The notes beneath the pieces are model-generated. The model was not told the DNA's origin and searched no databases. It saw only the letters and a program-made list of their open reading frames with translations. Below, in pieces: positions 5,021 through 6,350 of a DNA stretch of 6,350 nt; the first letter of the stretch is position 1; each line of letters opens with the position of its first letter. The stretch lies in contig JANXQR010000546.1 of assembly GCA_025353435.1 (NCBI GenBank), positions 1-6,350 on the forward strand. The letters are read 5' to 3'. Origin of the DNA: Acidobacteriota bacterium. Its GTDB lineage: Bacteria > Acidobacteriota > Terriglobia > Terriglobales > Acidobacteriaceae. A program made the translations under genes and the position numbers.

Positions 5021-5221
5021 ATGAACTCGGCGCGCAATCCCGGTCCAACAGGGCTCTCTTACTCCGTCTTCTCCGCGCTTCTTCACTACTTCACTTCTTC
5101 ACTCGCGTCTGTCCACTGTTCAATCTGCACTGTCACTGCTTTTCGCGAACTCCTCACCCCAATTAGTGATCCAAATCACATTGGGCCAAAATTCCCCCCT
5201 TTTCGGTGTGCAATCTCATGA
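5021..5221 (+). CDS. Doubtful 66-residue ORF (small protein or gene remnant)
   Basis: The start is well supported (AAGGAG eight bases before the ATG), but the body is not. After MNSARNPGPTG the translation becomes Ser/Thr/Phe/Cys-rich and follows a low-complexity TTCAC-type DNA stretch (an 8-bp motif three times at 5079-5102). I see no family, no confident membrane segment (a weakly hydrophobic LSYSVFSALLHYFTSSLA at 12-29) and no biased third positions. It could be a small secreted or membrane peptide, a leader peptide, or a start site left after the rest of a gene was lost. The terminator 38 bases upstream means that transcription would have to read through or start in a very short gap. Confidence 0.3.
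   Translation: MNSARNPGPTGLSYSVFSALLHYFTSSLASVHCSICTVTAFRELLTPISDPNHIGPKFPPFRCAIS
5079..5102 (+). repeat. 8-bp tandem repeat, three units
   Basis: TTCTTCAC, TACTTCAC, TTCTTCAC in direct succession, with one substitution in the middle unit. Single TTCAC and CACTG words continue to appear through about 5320, giving the whole stretch a pyrimidine-rich, low-complexity look on the plus strand. Confidence 0.6.
5165..5180. promoter_or_regulatory. CRP/FNR-like palindrome without an obvious target gene
   Basis: GTGAT-CCAA-ATCAC (5166-5179) is a perfect inverted repeat with a 4-base spacer; with flanks it reads AGTGA-N6-TCACA, close to the CRP consensus and sharing the TGAT-N4-ATCA core of FNR-type sites. 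It lies inside the doubtful ORF and downstream of the minus-strand gene, so no start is positioned to use it. Confidence 0.25.
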
Positions 5222-5322
5222 TTCCAATCATCTTGACCGTTTTTTATTTGCACATGAAACCGCATTTTTCACCGCAAACTGTGCACTTTTTCACTATCGT
5301 CAGTTCGCTGTTCACTGTTTTT

Positions 5323-6350
5323 CTAGTATTTGGCCACTTTGGGATCAATCTCGTCGCTCCATGCAAGGATGCCGCCAGCCAGGTTGGAGACGTCGGGGTA
5401 CCCAGCCTGCTTCAGGAACTCGGCAATCCGCTGGCTCCGCGCTCCTGACCGGCACTGCACCACCACCGGGCGGTCGCGGTCGATCTCGGCTAGACGGTTC
5501 GGCACATCGTTTTGCGGAATCAGCTTTCCGCCAATCTGCGCAATCTGGTACTCGTAAGGCTCGCGCACATCGATCAATTGCAAGTTATCGCCTGCATCAA
5601 GGTGAGCTTTGAGTTCTTTTACTGTCATTTGCGGGATGCCGTTCATTATTTTTTTCTCCTCTGGAGTCTGCGCCACGATGCCGCAGAACTGCTGGTAATC
5701 AATGAGAGTTGTCTGGGTAGGATGAGTCCCGCAAACCGGGCAGTCGGGATTCTTGCGCAGCTTCAGCTCGCGGAAGCGCATGTTGAGCGCGTCAATCAGC
5801 AGCAGCCTGCCGACAAGCGTTTCGCCCTTGCCGAGAATGAGCTTGATGACCTCGGTGGCCTGCATCACGCCGACAAGGCCGGGCAGGATGCCCAGCACGC
5901 CGCCCTCGGCGCAGCTCGGAACCAGGCCCGGCGGTGGCGGCTCGGGATAGAGGCAGCGGTAGCAGGGGCCGTCCTTGGTGGCAAAGACGCTGGCCTGGCC
6001 CTCGAAGCGGAAGATGGAACCGTAAACATTGGGCTTTCCCAGCAGCACGCAGGCATCGTTTACCAGGTAGCGCGTTGGGAAGTTGTCGGTCCCGTCGGCA
6101 ACGATGTCGTAGTCCTTGAGGATGTCGAGCGCGTTGGCGCTGGAGAGCATGGTGTCGTGCTTCACTACCTTGAGAGCGGGGTTGAGCGCGGTGAGCTTTT
6201 CCTCGGCGGAGTCGAGCTTCTTGCGGCCAATGTCCTTGGTGGAGTGGATGATCTGGCGCTGCAGATTGCTAGCGTCGACCACGTCGAAGTCCACCAGGCC
6301 CAGCGTGCCGATGCCCGCCGCGGCAAGATACAGCGCGAGCGGCGAGCCGA
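5323..6350 (-). CDS. MoeB/ThiF-type adenylyltransferase fused to rhodanese (MoeZ/MOCS3-like), 5'-truncated
   Basis: This is a cytoplasmic E1-like enzyme that adenylates the C-terminal Gly-Gly of a small sulfur carrier (MoaD, ThiS or CysO type) and can pass sulfur to it from its rhodanese domain. The frame stays open to the right edge (GSPLALYLAAAGIGTLGLV before GTG 6292-6294), so that GTG is internal and the nucleotide-binding glycines lie at or beyond the edge. Numbered from the GTG: SNLQRQ at 9-14 and DGTDNFPTRY at 67-76 (ATP and Mg2+ site), zinc ligands C111/C114 and C185/C188, C128 in PSCAEGGVLG (the position of the conserved E1-type cysteine), then a rhodanese domain from ~222 with IDVREPYEY and the active loop CRSGARS at 281-287. 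All key residues present are intact. The stop is TAG at 5323-5325. The carrier partner is not in the window, so molybdopterin, thiamine or cysteine/tRNA sulfuration cannot be separated. Confidence 0.92.
   Translation of the reverse strand, partial: GSPLALYLAAAGIGTLGLVDFDVVDASNLQRQIIHSTKDIGRKKLDSAEEKLTALNPALKVVKHDTMLSSANALDILKDYDIVADGTDNFPTRYLVNDACVLLGKPNVYGSIFRFEGQASVFATKDGPCYRCLYPEPPPPGLVPSCAEGGVLGILPGLVGVMQATEVIKLILGKGETLVGRLLLIDALNMRFRELKLRKNPDCPVCGTHPTQTTLIDYQQFCGIVAQTPEEKKIMNGIPQMTVKELKAHLDAGDNLQLIDVREPYEYQIAQIGGKLIPQNDVPNRLAEIDRDRPVVVQCRSGARSQRIAEFLKQAGYPDVSNLAGGILAWSDEIDPKVAKY

Noticed and set aside
5166..5612. Plus-strand ORFs overlapping the C-terminal end of the adenylyltransferase gene
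   Set aside because: They run antisense through conserved rhodanese codons and give Arg/Ser-rich translations; the minus-strand frame explains this DNA.

Overview
The window reads as chromosomal DNA from a Gram-negative bacterium, most likely a soil Acidobacteriota (Terriglobia/Koribacter-like). This is an inference from three things: moderately high GC with GC-rich third codon positions, exported proteins with signal peptides plus a TonB C-terminal-like domain, and intergenic DNA loaded with short hairpin and 'GAGCGGAGC...AAGGACCTGC' dispersed repeats of a kind I associate with that phylum. There is no rRNA, tRNA, CRISPR array, transposase or phage gene.

Layout. 1-782 (+): the C-terminal part of an Nramp-family metal transporter, cut by the left edge. 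804-882: a hairpin-bearing repeat. 984-1265 (+): a 93-residue orphan protein. 1266-1800: a convergent, gene-free region built of a 14-bp tandem array, a second copy of the hairpin repeat and two GAGCGGAGC-type repeats. 1801-3246 (-): a secreted protein with Asp-box (Ycf48/BNR-like) repeats, a Cys cluster and a TonB_C-like end. It starts at an ATG with no Shine-Dalgarno, almost directly behind a TATAAT box and a perfect 16-bp palindrome. 3486-4604 (-): a secreted Sel1-repeat protein with seven 36-residue repeats, a clear Shine-Dalgarno and an extended -10 promoter. 4680-5020: a non-coding stretch with a third, variant hairpin and a strong intrinsic terminator that has no recognised gene in front of it. 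5021-5221 (+): a doubtful 66-codon ORF with a very good Shine-Dalgarno in low-complexity DNA. 5323-6350 (-): a MoeB/ThiF-type adenylyltransferase fused to a rhodanese domain, cut by the right edge.

The genes do not form an obvious shared pathway. The three long minus-strand genes are separated by gaps of about 240 to 720 bases, and two of them carry their own candidate promoters, so they are probably independent units. I see no new defence or mobile system. The most interesting material is intergenic (paired hairpin repeats around an orphan gene, an operator-like palindrome at an apparently leaderless start, an orphan terminator), together with the propeller/Cys-cluster/TonB_C architecture and the Ser-Pro-Tyr substitution in the transporter's metal-binding helix.
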